Positions 1 through 10,598 are shown, counted from the stretch's first letter. The stretch: 64,000 bases of DNA from Theileria orientalis strain Shintoku (GCF_000740895.1 NC_025262.1:1480001-1544000); one strand, 5' to 3'. The notes: generated by a model not told the origin, from the sequence alone. Numbers and translations are program-made.

Positions 1-97
1 AGAGCTCCACGTGTCTATCATGGTCCCAGTGATACTAGGCTCACTCTTCCTGATTGTGTCAGTGTGCTCTCTGATCTTTATGCTCTTCTTCTGCTAA
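1..97 (+). CDS. C-terminal end of a membrane protein (partial)
   Basis: Reading frame 2 is open from the window edge to a TAA at 95-97. It encodes a strongly hydrophobic stretch (VPVILGSLFLIVSV and following residues) that ends a few residues before the stop, as in a C-terminal membrane anchor. Frame 1 is also open here and gives a less protein-like sequence, so the frame choice rests on the hydrophobic helix. Only about 31 residues are visible, so no family can be named. Piroplasmids have large families of multi-pass proteins ending in a helix like this, but that is context and not evidence for this gene. Confidence 0.35.
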   Translation, partial: ELHVSIMVPVILGSLFLIVSVCSLIFMLFFC

Positions 98-607
98 GAG
101 CGCCAGCGCAGCACGCGCTTGTTTAACTGTGCCGGCTAGGCAGGCAGAGCAGGTCCAGCGATACTCGCTAGCATGCCCTCGGCCATAGCAGGCGTCGTAC
201 CGACCACCCGATTTAAAGTGCACGCTTAAACTGGTCGCGAGTACAGCTTCAATGCAGTGGTTTAACAAAACTCCCGCCTTCAAGGAGGGAGGCTGTAAAG
301 TAGATGGTACGCTCCAGTTTTTAATGAAGTTTAATATTTAAAAACGGACATTACACCTTTAGTCACCAGTACACGTGTAAGTGCTCGTATGTTCGTGTAT
401 GTATATTTGTATTGGTATATATACAGCAGGTTCTGGGAGAGTGGCTATCGACGTTGGCAACGTCAAGGGTAGAAGGATGAGTCGATAGCACAGTTATTGA
501 GTTTGGGAAGTTCAGACGAGCATATATTGGCATAAAAGAGTGAGATGTGTAAGTAGATAGTAGTGGTAACGTGGGTGAGATGAACAATGTTTAGTCCAAG
601 TTAATCT
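98..607. other. Intergenic, GC-rich island at about 95-290
   Basis: The first 200 bases are clearly richer in G+C than the flanking AT-rich DNA. They carry a 74-codon open frame on the minus strand (59-283) with no recognisable domain. The 15-mer at 191-205 (ggcgtcgtaccgacc) recurs with one mismatch at 31697-31711. The rest (300-607) is AT-rich and presumably holds the promoter and 5' UTR of the methyltransferase that follows. No tRNA fold was recognised. Confidence 0.4.
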
Positions 608-1725
608 ATGGAGTCCAAACTTAAGTTTAAATTGGAAGATATTCTGAAAAGAAGTGTATTATATAAAGTGAATAAGAATGACTACACAATAAAGAAACTG
701 AAAATAGTAGAATCTGAACATGAAAAGGGGAGTTCAGAAGAGATAAGGGTGAAAGTAGCGTTCCCGGACTCAGAAAATCAATATAAAAATGTAACTGGTA
801 GATGGTGGAAAAATAAATAGTAAAGATTATAAAAACATATAATTATTGCAAATCATATAAGGAAATATGAGTGAAGTGGCGATTAATAGAGTTTCAGGTT
901 AGCCTAGGAAGCTACGAAGGAGGATACACAGTATGGGAGAGTACATGGGTATTACTGGAGTTCCTGGAGAGCATGGAAGTCAATGAAAAGTTATCGGTGC
1001 TAGAATTGGGTGAGGACAAGGGTAGATAGTTAAATATGATAGAATTGAGGGTGATAACTAACACACATCTAAAGTGAAAAGTGACACTGAATACAGGTGC
1101 CGGACTAGGAGTGTGTGGAACAGCTATGAGTTTAAAAGGCCACAGGGTAACCTTCCAAGATTTAAATATGAATGTAATAAAAAAGGGACTGATCCCAAAC
1201 TTACTACTCAACCACACAGTAAGGGGACTCAAAGGAGAAGAAAATGAGTTAGGTGTGACACTAGTAAGTGAATACGAAGATGAAATGAAGAATATATATC
1301 AAATTAGGACAGAATCTGTAAAATTAGTGGGAAAATATGATAGTAAATTTGAATTTGAGTTTTTAGTGGGAGACTGGAACCATTTAGTGATCACAGAACA
1401 AATAAGTAGTAACCAAAAAGGTAAATATGATATTATACTGGCATCGGAATGCATTTATCGCAAAGAAAACTATGAGTCAATAGTAAAGATCATCCACACA
1501 CTCCTTAAGGCAGGAGGCAGAGCATATATAGCAACGAAAAGGTTCTATTTTGGACTATCAGGAGGGTCATTTCAATTTTTGCAGTTTATAAGGGAAAATG
1601 ACCACAAATATGGTGAAAATAAACTCAGTGCAACAGTAATAAGATCAGCTGAACCTAAGAACAGCTCAAATGTAATAGACCTAATAGAAGTAAATAAGAT
1701 GACAGGCGAAAATGCAAATAATTAG
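608..1725 (+). CDS. METTL18/Hpm1-like histidine protein methyltransferase
   Basis: Exons 608-790, 898-1009 and 1097-1725 join in frame to 307 aa. Introns are 107 and 87 nt, with donors gtaact and gtgagg. Exon 2 carries the family-typical YEGGYTVWE stretch and leads into SAM-binding motif I, LELGAGLG (residues about 96-103), which is split by the second intron. Downstream are GDW (about 190) and DIILASECIY (about 210-219). The stretch FYFGLSGGSFQF (about 248-259) is the diagnostic METTL18/Hpm1 element, not found in most related class I methyltransferases. Known members methylate a histidine of ribosomal protein uL3 and tune translation; the same substrate here is inferred. The N-terminal 60 residues are Lys/Glu-rich and not conserved. 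Length is near the family norm of about 350 aa. Confidence 0.85.
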
Positions 1726-2452
1726 AGACATACATTTAATATAACCGTAGAATCTAATTAAATATGTGTTATTTAATAATTGGTTGGGAATGAATTTACA
1801 TTTAGTAAGTAATGTGGATAATAAGAACATCCACAACACATCTGAATAAAAATATAAAAACAATATAAAAATTAATTAGAGAATAAAAGTAAAAGAGCAA
1901 AATATAAAAAGAGTACACAAAATAAATATTTTAGAGTGACAAAGTGGTGTTACAAAAAAATGTGTAACAGAAAAGGGAATCAACGGAGCTGAAACAACAT
2001 AAAATTGCAGATGATTAAAGATAACATAACGCGGGCCAGTGATTCCAATGTGTATTTGGGCCGTGGCCGAGGAAACAGAGAGTTCCCACATAGTCGACCA
2101 TGTAGGGAGATGGGACGCGAGATCCACAGTAGATATTTTGGTGTCAAAACAAAGTACCATTTAAAATAAATAAGTTTTGTGCCAAACGCCAGTACAATAC
2201 AATAATATTTAATTCAGTTTATTTTTTATGTTCCAGTAAATTAAATTGACTTATTCTCACTCAATATCAAATAAGTGTAAACCTAGAGCAACACACTCAT
2301 ATCTTTATAGCTCCAAAAATTCAAACTAAAAATTGGAAAACATATATGTGTGAGCATCCCACAAGTAAAATAAACTTACAAGAGCTTAAGTGCGTACATA
2401 ACAAAAAAGAATGCTCAAAACAAATAAAAACTATTGTGTATGTATATAAAAT
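1726..2452. other. Intergenic spacer, AT-rich
   Basis: AT-rich sequence between two plus-strand genes. A minus-strand open frame at 1876-2160 has no recognisable domain and an unlikely composition, so it is not called. Presumably this holds the methyltransferase 3' UTR and the promoter of the ankyrin gene. No repeat or RNA gene was seen. Confidence 0.5.
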
Positions 2453-5400
2453 ATGACGGAAAAAATTAAACCCCGTATCCGCAAGGAGGCCCCGGAAAGG
2501 ACAGCATCTCAACCAAGAAACGAAGGTGAAGTACCAGCCGGGCCCTATGGAATGTTCAACCTCGCGGAAATGTTTAAGGCACTAAATATGCCAGAAAATG
2601 CACAGAATCAGCAAGTGTACGAAAATCAGCAGTTGATGACAGATATCGGAAAGTTCTTTTTCACGAGTATGATGAAGTTCAACCACCTGATCAACACACA
2701 CACAAATACAAGTAATACGAATGCCATAAATAGCCCAAATCAAAAAATGAAAGAAAACGAAAGTAGAACATATAATGGAAAAAGTAGCAGAAATGCAAGG
2801 AACACGAAAAACACGAGGAACGAAGAAAATCAGACCGTGTCAGAGACGAATACGGGAGAAGGAATGGGACTTGGGCAATATCGCAAACAAAATAAAAGTA
2901 AGCAAACAAGGCAGACAAACAATGCAGCACAAACAACAGATACAACAAATGAAAGATTTAACCTCAGGCCTACGACAGGGAAAGTAAACAGAGGAAGAGG
3001 AGTACAGGAAAGAGGAGGAAACGAACAAGGAGCCGAGTCACAGAAGAAATTGACCACGGAAATAGAGAGGACTCTAGTGGAAAAGGAAAGACAATACAGA
3101 GTTAAGGAAGGTCTGCCACTGGACAGAGTGCCCACGCACAGAGATGCAGGCAACGAAGCAGTGGTGTCAGCAGAGAACAAGGCGACAGCAAGAGAAGAAG
3201 GAGAATACAGCCTCTCGACGGAGCGCGAACACGCGGAGGCGAGCTATAGCGACTTCCAAGCACCGACGCCGGAAAGCAACGAGAAGCAGAAGCTTAACCT
3301 GAACATATACCGCTTCATAAACAACTGCGTCTCAATCAAGGAGTCGACGACGACGGACACGATGATGGAGAGGACGGAAGTGCTCTCGACAGCAAGAAGC
3401 ACATCAGACGGCCAGGAGGAAGGAGTGGCCACAGAAGTGCACTACGGAAGTAAGCACAAATCAGAGAGAGTCACGGAGGAAAAGGCAGCCAACAACGTAG
3501 CTAGTAGCACGAGCAACCTGAATACAATGGCGAGTGGGAGCACGCTGACAAACGAAGTTGCAAGCGGGAAGAGTAGCTCGGATGGTAACCAAGTAGGTAA
3601 CCAAGTAGGTAACCAAGTGGGTAACCAAGTAGGTAACCAGGTGGGTGACATATCAACCAACGAAGGGGCAAACGAAGCGGGCAACGCAAGTGAAAACTAC
3701 GGCGTTGACACAGGAGAAAACACCCCGGATAATTCACCCGCATACCCAGGGGCGAACGCTGAGGGAATGGGAGGAACCGCAGGGAGCACGAACGAAGAAA
3801 CGCTGCTGATGCTCTGCTTCGGAGGAGACCTGGAGGGAGTGAAGAAGCTGAGAGAAGTAGACCTGGAGTTCGTAGACGAAGTGGGAAGAAGCGCAATCCA
3901 CTACGCATGCACGAGCGGAAACGCGGAACTGGTGAGATACCTGATCTCTAGAGAAGTGGAAATCGACAAAAAGGACGTCAAGGGCTGGACGCCACTATTC
4001 ATATCAGTAGTTAACAACTACGTGGAGATAGTGGAGCTGCTGCTGGACGCAGGAGCAGACCTGACGCTGACACTGAGGCACAGGTGCGCACCGACGAGGC
4101 TGACAGACGCACACAGTAACGCAATACACTTCGCAGCAATCAAAGTTAACAGAAAGATGACGGAGCTGCTGCTGAGCAGGAACGTAGACGTCAACGAAAA
4201 GGATTCGCAGGGAATAACGCCGCTGAGCTACAGCTGCACGAAGGGGAACGCGGAATACGTGGCGTACCTGCTGGAAGCAGGAGCAAACCCGACGATACAG
4301 GACGTCAACGGAAGAACGAGCTACCACTCAGTGGCGCTGGGAGGAAGCCTGGAAATAGCGAAGCTGCTCTACGAAAAAGCAGGCGCACAGAACACGCAGG
4401 ACAGATGGTCGCTGACGCCGGCAAAGCTGGCGCAGATCAGAGGACACGCAGACATGGCGGAGTTCCTAGCGCACCCTTCAAGGCACGCCGCAGGAGCAAG
4501 AGACACTGCGAGGTCGGCCGGGCAGGAAGGAGGAGCTGGAGAGTCAGGGATGCATAGCGGAGGAAACCAGCTGAGCCTGGACTCAGTCTCAGTCAGCTCA
4601 GACGACTCGGACGACATGTACGTTCTGCTCTCGACGACTATAGCAAGCGCACTCAACGAGCCGAACTCGGATCAAATCTACAGGTGCCTGACGAGGCTGG
4701 GGCCGGACGTGGTGAAGACGCTCTTTGAGCTGACGCTGAAGGTGGAGAAGAGCGGAGGAGTGGCGACGGCGGACGGAAAGAGGCTGAGGACGCCAGGAGG
4801 AGTCTTCTTCACGCTCCTGAAGCAAATGTACCTCAACGACTACATAACGAAGGAGGACTACCAGTACATAAGGGCGGCGGAGAAGGAGAGGATGAAGTCA
4901 GTGAGGAGCACGAAGGCGAACATGAGCGTGACGACGGCGACGAACGCAGTAAACAAGCGCATCCTGGCCGGTGGAAATAACAAGTACAGCAAAACTGCAG
5001 GAAACAGCAGTTACAGCGGTACTGGCACCAGGAAAACGAACGCCAGCGTTAATAAGTACGGTGGGACTGCAACAAGGAAAACCAGTACCGGTAACAATTA
5101 TCGTGCCAACAGTGGTGGTAACAGTGGTACTTATACTGGTGGTAACACTGGTAGTACAAATACCGGTGGTAGTGCTGGTGGTAACAGTGGTGGTAATGCT
5201 GGTGCAAGTGCAAGATACTCCACGAAGAAAAACGATAACAACAGTGTTAGAAGAGTGAGTGTCAGTAACAGCAGGAGAGGAGCAAGTAGTCTGAGCAGAG
5301 AAGGAAGGAAAGGTGGACCAAGAACCAACGATCCAGGAAATGGCGGAAACAGAGTCAACTTAAACGACAACAGAGCGGAAAGTAACAGAGGCGGAAACGG

Positions 5401-5464
5401 TACCGTGGTCAGAAACAAAGTAGGCAGCGCAAATGCCCGTGACAGGAGTAACAAAAGACAATAA
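2453..5464 (+). CDS. Ankyrin-repeat protein with C-terminal PHAX-type RNA-binding domain
   Basis: Single exon, 1,003 aa. Residues 1-445 are low-complexity, rich in Asn, Thr, Glu and Gln, and include five NQVG copies at about 379-398. Residues about 449-676 are a run of ankyrin repeats, with motifs such as GRSAIHYACTSGN, GWTPLFISVVNNY and GITPLSYSCTKGN. Residues about 723-812 match the PHAX RNA-binding domain (Pfam RNA_GG_bind): a helix around IASALNEP, then LGPDVVKTLFELTLKVE, a GG, and the hallmark RTPGGVFFTLLK followed by ITKEDY. The C-terminal 170 residues are Gly/Asn/Arg/Ser-rich and basic, like an RNA-binding tail. PHAX is the phosphorylated adapter for U snRNA export and also binds ssRNA. 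The ankyrin block suggests a protein partner. The joint is inside one exon, so it is not a splice-model artefact. Function in snRNA traffic is inferred. Confidence 0.85.
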   Translation: MTEKIKPRIRKEAPERTASQPRNEGEVPAGPYGMFNLAEMFKALNMPENAQNQQVYENQQLMTDIGKFFFTSMMKFNHLINTHTNTSNTNAINSPNQKMKENESRTYNGKSSRNARNTKNTRNEENQTVSETNTGEGMGLGQYRKQNKSKQTRQTNNAAQTTDTTNERFNLRPTTGKVNRGRGVQERGGNEQGAESQKKLTTEIERTLVEKERQYRVKEGLPLDRVPTHRDAGNEAVVSAENKATAREEGEYSLSTEREHAEASYSDFQAPTPESNEKQKLNLNIYRFINNCVSIKESTTTDTMMERTEVLSTARSTSDGQEEGVATEVHYGSKHKSERVTEEKAANNVASSTSNLNTMASGSTLTNEVASGKSSSDGNQVGNQVGNQVGNQVGNQVGDISTNEGANEAGNASENYGVDTGENTPDNSPAYPGANAEGMGGTAGSTNEETLLMLCFGGDLEGVKKLREVDLEFVDEVGRSAIHYACTSGNAELVRYLISREVEIDKKDVKGWTPLFISVVNNYVEIVELLLDAGADLTLTLRHRCAPTRLTDAHSNAIHFAAIKVNRKMTELLLSRNVDVNEKDSQGITPLSYSCTKGNAEYVAYLLEAGANPTIQDVNGRTSYHSVALGGSLEIAKLLYEKAGAQNTQDRWSLTPAKLAQIRGHADMAEFLAHPSRHAAGARDTARSAGQEGGAGESGMHSGGNQLSLDSVSVSSDDSDDMYVLLSTTIASALNEPNSDQIYRCLTRLGPDVVKTLFELTLKVEKSGGVATADGKRLRTPGGVFFTLLKQMYLNDYITKEDYQYIRAAEKERMKSVRSTKANMSVTTATNAVNKRILAGGNNKYSKTAGNSSYSGTGTRKTNASVNKYGGTATRKTSTGNNYRANSGGNSGTYTGGNTGSTNTGGSAGGNSGGNAGASARYSTKKNDNNSVRRVSVSNSRRGASSLSREGRKGGPRTNDPGNGGNRVNLNDNRAESNRGGNGTVVRNKVGSANARDRSNKRQ
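3587..3646 (+). repeat. 12-bp in-frame tandem repeat (NQVG x5)
   Basis: Five near-identical copies of a unit close to aaccaagtaggt lie inside the ankyrin-PHAX coding sequence and encode Asn-Gln-Val-Gly repeats in the disordered N-terminal region. The wobble bases differ between copies. Confidence 0.9.
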
Positions 5465-5695
5465 ATGTAGAAAAAAAAGTAATATAATAAATAATAAACA
5501 AATATATTAATAAATATATAGATGTGTTAGGTAAAATAATAAAAAAGGTGAAATTTAAATGAGAAAAAAAAGATAAAGATAGTAGAGTAAGCACCACATA
5601 GAAAAGCAAAATAAAAATGAATAAATAAGGAAAAGAGGATAATAGAATGACAAAAGGAAAGTAAAAAGAAAAAAATCGCAAGGGTGTAAAATAAT

Positions 5696-7765
5696 ATGAT
5701 TAAAAGGCTGGCGATAGTGCTGGCACTGGTGCTTGCACATGAAAAGGGGAAAGCAGAAGCACTAACGCAATCGCAATACGAGTCAAAGTACCAGACAAAA
5801 CTAGAAAGAAGGGAAGCGGACGAGGTGGTTGATCAGCCACTAAGAAGGCTGGCGTTCGGAAGCTGCCAGAGAAGGTACCCAGTGCTGAAGAAAATGTACG
5901 ACACAATAATCAACTATAACCCGGATCTGTTTCTATTCACAGGAGATAACTTTTACACAGGTAAGAATGACTAAAAAATGAAAAAAAAGAAAAAAAAATG
6001 AAAAAAAAGAAAAAAAAAATGAAAAAAGAAAAACAGATAGTAGAACAATGCCAGGAGATGGAAAAAAATGGCAATAAGTAGATAAAAATGGCAGATAGTT
6101 ATGGCACGTAGGAATACACATCTGAGTAGTTTTCACTCTTAAGTTACATACTCAGAAAAAATCGTGAAAAGGTGAAGAAGTTAACTAATTTTACAGAAAA
6201 GAGCTGTTGTACCAAGGAGTGTATCTACGAGGCGTACTTAAAAATGGTAAACCACCCGCCGTTTCAGGAGTTTAAGCGGAAGGTGAAGAGGTTCGACGGA
6301 ATATACGACGACCACGACTACGGTGAGAATATGCTTCAGTGGCGACTATGCCGAATACTAATTAACTGATTGACAAATCGATTTATTAACCGATTAACTG
6401 GCTAATTGACTAATTAATAGGCGTCAACGATGGAGATGCGACGTTTCCGCACAGAGACTTTGCGCAGCAACTATTGCTTGACTTTATGGATAAGCCGGAA
6501 GACCACTACCGGAGAAAGAGAAGGGGGGGCTACTACAGCCAGTCTTACGTGGACCCGAAGGACCCGACCAACCACGTGAAGGTGATCGTGCTGGACGTGA
6601 GGTACCACAGGTCCTGCATCTACGACTGCATATGCAGACTGTGCGACATCAACGTGTTCGTGCAGAGGTACATACTGATCAAGAGGATGATTAACTCAAT
6701 ATTCGGGTAAGGCACTGAGTGGAGCTAGAAAACAGCTTTACAAGTTGACTTATAAATTTACATTGAGCGGTTCCGATTTAACACACAGCAGTAACGATTT
6801 AATAGGATCGGGTGTGATCAGCAGGGGGATGTCCTGGGAGATGAGCAGTGGAAGTGGTTCGAGTCACAGCTGTTTGAGTCGGAAGCAAGGGCGCACGTGA
6901 TAGTGTCGTCGTTCCAAGTGTTCACGAAGTGCGCAATGGGAGAGAGCTGGGGGCACCTGCCGTTCGCGAAGAAGAGGTTGTTGGACCTGCTGGAGGCAGC
7001 ACAGCCGAAAAAGCCGATCTTCCTGTCAGGAGACATACACTACGGGGAACTGATAGAAAAATATGTAAGTCAAACGCTTAGCGACTAGTTTAGAAAACAA
7101 TAATGGCAATTGCATAGAGTTAAAAGCGTTGATAGATAGGAAACAAGTATAGCAGTTGCTACTATCATTTTAATACTATCATGTTGCTACTGTCATGTTA
7201 CTATTTTGTTACTATTTTGTTAATATCTTATGACTATTTTGTTACTATTATTATCATTAATTGATGACACTTAGGGCTTCGTCGAGTGGACTTCAAGTAG
7301 TCTAACGCACAGCATACGACCATATAACAAATACACATTCCTTGTCATTTTCCCTTTCCTCCTGTTCACGAAGAGAATAATATACCTATACAACAACTTT
7401 GGAGGAATCGACTTTAACTACAATAAAGAAAGAGGTGAGTAAAGGCACATAAAAACTGAGTTGAGACGTACAGCTGACACCAACGTGTAGATATCATGGA
7501 GTGGGACGGAGCGTTGTACAACGATGAGGGGAAAAGAGCCCTCAGCTATCGCAGCAGATACGAGAACCTCTACGAGCACGTGCACGAAGAGGACTCGTTC
7601 TTCAGAGACTACCAGCTCTTCAAATGTCTAACAAAATTCCAATACGCCTGTAGAATATCACTGATCGTCGCCGTACTTATGTTCCCAGTACTACTGTTCA
7701 AGGCACTTAGGCCGAGAGGCCGAGCGATGAGGAAGAAAGCAGCTAAAACACGCACTAAACACTAA
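5696..7765 (+). CDS. PhoD-like metallophosphatase, secreted, with C-terminal membrane anchor
   Basis: Six exons (5696-5960, 6197-6322, 6421-6706, 6806-7064, 7275-7434, 7491-7765) join to 456 aa. Residues 1-22 look like a signal peptide. Metallophosphatase motifs follow in the order typical of the PhoD/alkaline phosphatase D family: LAFGSCQ (about 50), FTGDNFY (about 81-87), YDDHDYGVND, VLDVRYHR, SGDIHYGE and the WTSSSLTHS stretch. The last exon contains a hydrophobic helix (ISLIVAVLMFPVLLF) followed by a basic tail, so the enzyme probably sits in a membrane with its catalytic domain in the lumen or outside. PhoD enzymes hydrolyse phosphodiesters or monoesters using Fe/Ca; the substrate here is unknown. 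All splice phases agree. Introns are 55-236 nt, and the 7065-7274 intron contains a run of ctactattttgtta-like repeats. Confidence 0.85.
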
Positions 7766-8102
7766 TGTTATAGAACAGCAGTATATAACAGTAGATAAGC
7801 GTATACTTTGAGAGAACATGGGTGTTTAATTAAAATAAAAGTGGAGTTGAGGACGGCTGGGAGGGTGAGAATACACCCATCAAATTGTTGTGCCAACACT
7901 AAACATATTAAGAGTTATTTTAAGTATAGCGCCGCTGGAAAGACGACACTCTTGAATTATGTAAAGTAATGGAGTGCGTTGAGAGATCATAAAGCAATTT
8001 CACGTAGAAGGAACCGCAACATAAAGGAGTACAAGGCCGAACGAGAATAGGGCACTGTGTGTTAAAGCAGAGAAAGGAGCAGGTGCCATAGGCAGATAAT
8101 TT
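7766..8102. other. Spacer with a possible P-loop mini-exon (7930-7960)
   Basis: Between two plus-strand genes. Positions 7930-7960, flanked by ag and gtaaag, would encode AAGKTTLLNY, which resembles the GTP-binding loop of ARF-family GTPases (GLDAAGKTT). No upstream exon ending in GLD and no downstream switch or G-domain motifs were found, so a working GTPase cannot be built here. It may be a degenerate exon or chance. Confidence 0.3.
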
Positions 8103-9105
8103 ATGGACGTCCTGTTAATATCTCAGAGAATGGCAGAGGAAGTGGAGAACATGACCATACCAGAGTTAAAGGCAGTACTAGCCAAATATAACCTGGAAAC
8201 GACCGGGAAAAGGGTAAATACCTAGTATTTGTAGTCGATTACGAATATATAAAACAGTAGACAGTTGTATCTACAGTTTCATGTACAGCCTTCATAATTA
8301 AACGCAGGCTGATTTGGTGGCGAGGCTGTCGAACCACTTTAAGCAAAAGGATGAAAAGGGCGCCGACGGAACGAAGTCGGTGAAGGCGTCGCCAAAAATA
8401 GAGGCTAAGTCGCCGAAGACGGCACCTAAGGCAACAAAAGCACCATCGGCCGCCGCAAACGAAGGCGCCACAGAGGCTGTGTCGAGTGGTCCCCCAAAAT
8501 TGGAGTTAGAAGAGCCAAAAACTCCAGAGAAATCACCGAGTCCACCAGAAGGTAAGCGAGAAGAGGAGTGAGATGAAAATAAATTTAACAGGCCCGAAGA
8601 AGGAGGTGACTGAGATGACGATGGAAGAGCGGCTGGCACTGAGAGCGAAGAGGTTTAACCTTGAAATTAAACCTGACACCGGCTTGGACAAGAAGCTGGA
8701 TACGAGTTTGGACAGGAAACTCGGTACTAGTTTGGATAAAAAGCTTGATACTAGTTTGGAGAAGAAACCGGAAGCCGGCTCAGAGAAGAAGGCCGATGCA
8801 GCCAAAAGCCAAAAAAAACTAGTGGTACAGGAGGACCCTGAAGTGCTAAAAAAGAGAAGCGAAAGGTAAATAGAATAAAAAACTAGTTACATCCCAAATT
8901 CACTAATCCACTCCTGAATTTTTAATTCATTGACCACTGATACTTCAGATTTGGAATACCATTGGTGACGCATAAGAGCGACGAGCCGAAAGTGAAAAAG
9001 AAGGTAACAGATCCAGTAAATCAATAATGTGTGTAGTTTGACTTTGTGGTGGACGAGGAGGAGTTATTGAAGAGGCAGAAGAGGCTCGAAAGGTTTTCAT
9101 CATAA
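8103..9105 (+). CDS. SAP-domain ribonucleoprotein, SARNP/CIP29/Tho1-like
   Basis: Exons 8103-8213, 8308-8551, 8592-8865, 8949-9003 and 9037-9105 join to 250 aa. The first ATG (8103) directly follows an in-frame stop. An ATG at 8130 (MAEEVENMT) fits the family start better and would give 241 aa. The N-terminal SAP motif (MTIPELKAVLAKYNLETTGK, then ADLVARLSNHF across the first splice) is a short DNA/RNA-binding helix-turn-helix. The middle is Ala/Pro/Lys-rich. The C-terminal part has two RxxRF-type repeats (RLALRAKRFNLE; RSERFGIP) and a third near the end (KRLERFSS), as in SARNP/Tho1, which works with the THO/TREX mRNA export machinery. A short LDKKLDTS tandem repeat (about 8680-8770) lies between them. 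Export function is inferred from the family. Confidence 0.75.
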
Positions 9106-9513
9106 GAAACTGTCAATTGATACGCCACCACCACCATTGCCATCACTATTGTCACTTTTATACGAATAGTATCACCGCTAAGATTGAATAAAATTTAAGC
9201 CTTTATGACGTAACAGTTTAAAACGCAAATGAATTAACTCAACAATAAAACTTTAATTAGCAATGATGACAATAGCCTAATTGATTCCTTATGAAATTAT
9301 TTGTACTGTCTGAGCTACATTTAATTCATTCAAAAATAAAGTATACACCCCTTGTACACACTTAGAATAATATTATTTGTGCCCTTAGTATGTTCATGGC
9401 CTTATATTAGCATTGAATAGAGTTTGTGGGAAGAGGCAGCCGAAAGTAAAAATGGAGACATGTACCATTGTAGAGTAGAAGGTGAATAGGCGAGTAAGTA
9501 CAAGTGCGGTAAA
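9106..9513. other. Intergenic spacer between convergent genes
   Basis: AT-rich sequence between the 3' ends of the SARNP-like gene (plus) and the CAP gene (minus). No coding frame, repeat or RNA gene was seen. Confidence 0.5.
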
Positions 9514-10264
9514 TTAGGGGTACAAAGAAGAAGGCTTGGTGACGACCTTCAAGTTCTCGTTGATGCTGTGCTCAAATTGCTCAGGGAGAGGCTGCTCAAC
9601 CCAGTCGTCCTCGTCAGGGTTGCCACTAGTGTTCCTGTTTATGTTGACGTTCATGTCGCCGGACTTGCAGGAGCTGAACATGATCATGGAGGCGTTCTCC
9701 CTGGAAATCCAGAAGCTCACCTGCTGAGACTTGTCAATGGAGCAGGCAGGAAGCGTGGTCTTCACGCGCACCTTGACGTTGTGGCAGTTTGTGAGTTCCA
9801 TGCTGGAAATCAGAGAGTTCACGAAAACCTCGACATTTTTGCAGGAAATCAGAGACACGGAGATCATCTTCTCGGGCATCGTGACCTTGACGTTGGAGCA
9901 CTCGCAGAGAGTGGAGCTCTGGTTCCTGCCGACGCAGGAAAGGTCCACGACCTCGTCCACGTAGCCGCAGACGTTCCAAACCTCACCCTTAAGCTCAAAA
10001 GTTTCTAAATAAGAGTGAAAGAATGAGAATCAAATGTAAATGATTAAATATTAGAGGCTGAAAAGGTGTATTTATGGGTAAGTGATGCGGTACATCAAAA
10101 AGAAGGTAGTAAAGTACACATTTTAAAAATATGAAGAAAAATGATACAAAGAGTAAATATAGTATGCAATTTGTGAATATTTAATGGTGACTATGAGTAG
10201 TTTCAGTAAATAATAGGCTAGTGTAGTCATAATAAGTGTTCTAGGTAAACTCACTTGGAACCAT
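9514..10264 (-). CDS. CAP: Adenylyl cyclase-associated protein, C-CAP domain only
   Basis: Two exons, a 10-nt first exon (10255-10264, ATGGTTCCAA) and 9514-10004, give 166 aa starting MVPKTFELKGEVW. The sequence is a repetitive beta-helix typical of the C-CAP/CARP domain: CSNVKVTMPEKMISVSLISC, CKNVEVFVNSL, CHNVKVRVK and a CKSGDMNVNIN segment. It ends near an acidic DEDDWVEQPLPEQF segment typical of CAP C-termini. Apicomplexan CAPs keep only this domain, which binds ADP-actin monomers and promotes nucleotide exchange for gliding and invasion. The N-terminal cyclase-binding half of fungal and animal CAP is absent, as expected for the group. The start rests on the donor gtgagt and phase agreement of the tiny first exon. 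Confidence 0.85.
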
Positions 10265-10338
10265 AATAGTTACAGCTCCTTCCCCTCTGAAATACGGTAA
10301 TTATGGAAATAGAATAAAAAATAGTAGCAATTCTGTGG

Positions 10339-10598
10339 ATGAGGTGGAATAATCGACAACTGTATGGTGCTTCAGTGATACAGTCAACATCACATGGTAT
10401 CAGACAAGAGTGTGGTTGAATCAAGAATTTATGGATTTGTTGCAGTATATAGTTGATAATAAATGTATATACAGATGTATGAGCATGAATGAAGCTATAT
10501 TACAAGGAAATATTACTGCTATGGTACAAGAAGAGGCCGAAGGCTACTCTTTTCAGCCTAAACCTCAGTTAAATCCAGACGGGCCAAAAAGGGAATGA
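10339..10598 (+). CDS. Small conserved-looking protein of unknown function
   Basis: A 5-nt first exon (10339-10343) and a second exon 10376-10598, separated by a 32-nt intron ending in ttcag, give a 75-aa protein starting MSDTVNITWYQTRVW and ending NPDGPKRE. The frame is open well upstream of the only later ATG, and the amphipathic helix EFMDLLQYIVDNKCIYRCMS looks like real protein with one CxxxC. No family is recognised. The micro-exon start is a model chosen because it supplies an ATG in phase; the alternative is a later start at ATG 10431. It lies convergent to the next minus-strand gene, 36 bp away. Confidence 0.4.

Noticed and set aside
363..587. A 74-codon minus-strand frame
   Set aside because: Low-complexity Thr/Ser/His composition, no domain, and no splice context in AT-rich spacer.
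1876..2160. A 94-codon minus-strand frame
   Set aside because: No recognisable domain and hydrophobic Phe/Ile/Cys-rich composition typical of antisense reading of A-rich DNA.
4971..5454. Overlapping frames in the Gly/Asn-rich tail of the ankyrin-PHAX gene
   Set aside because: Repetitive ggt/aac codons keep several frames open; the 1,003-aa frame is continuous with the ankyrin and PHAX domains.
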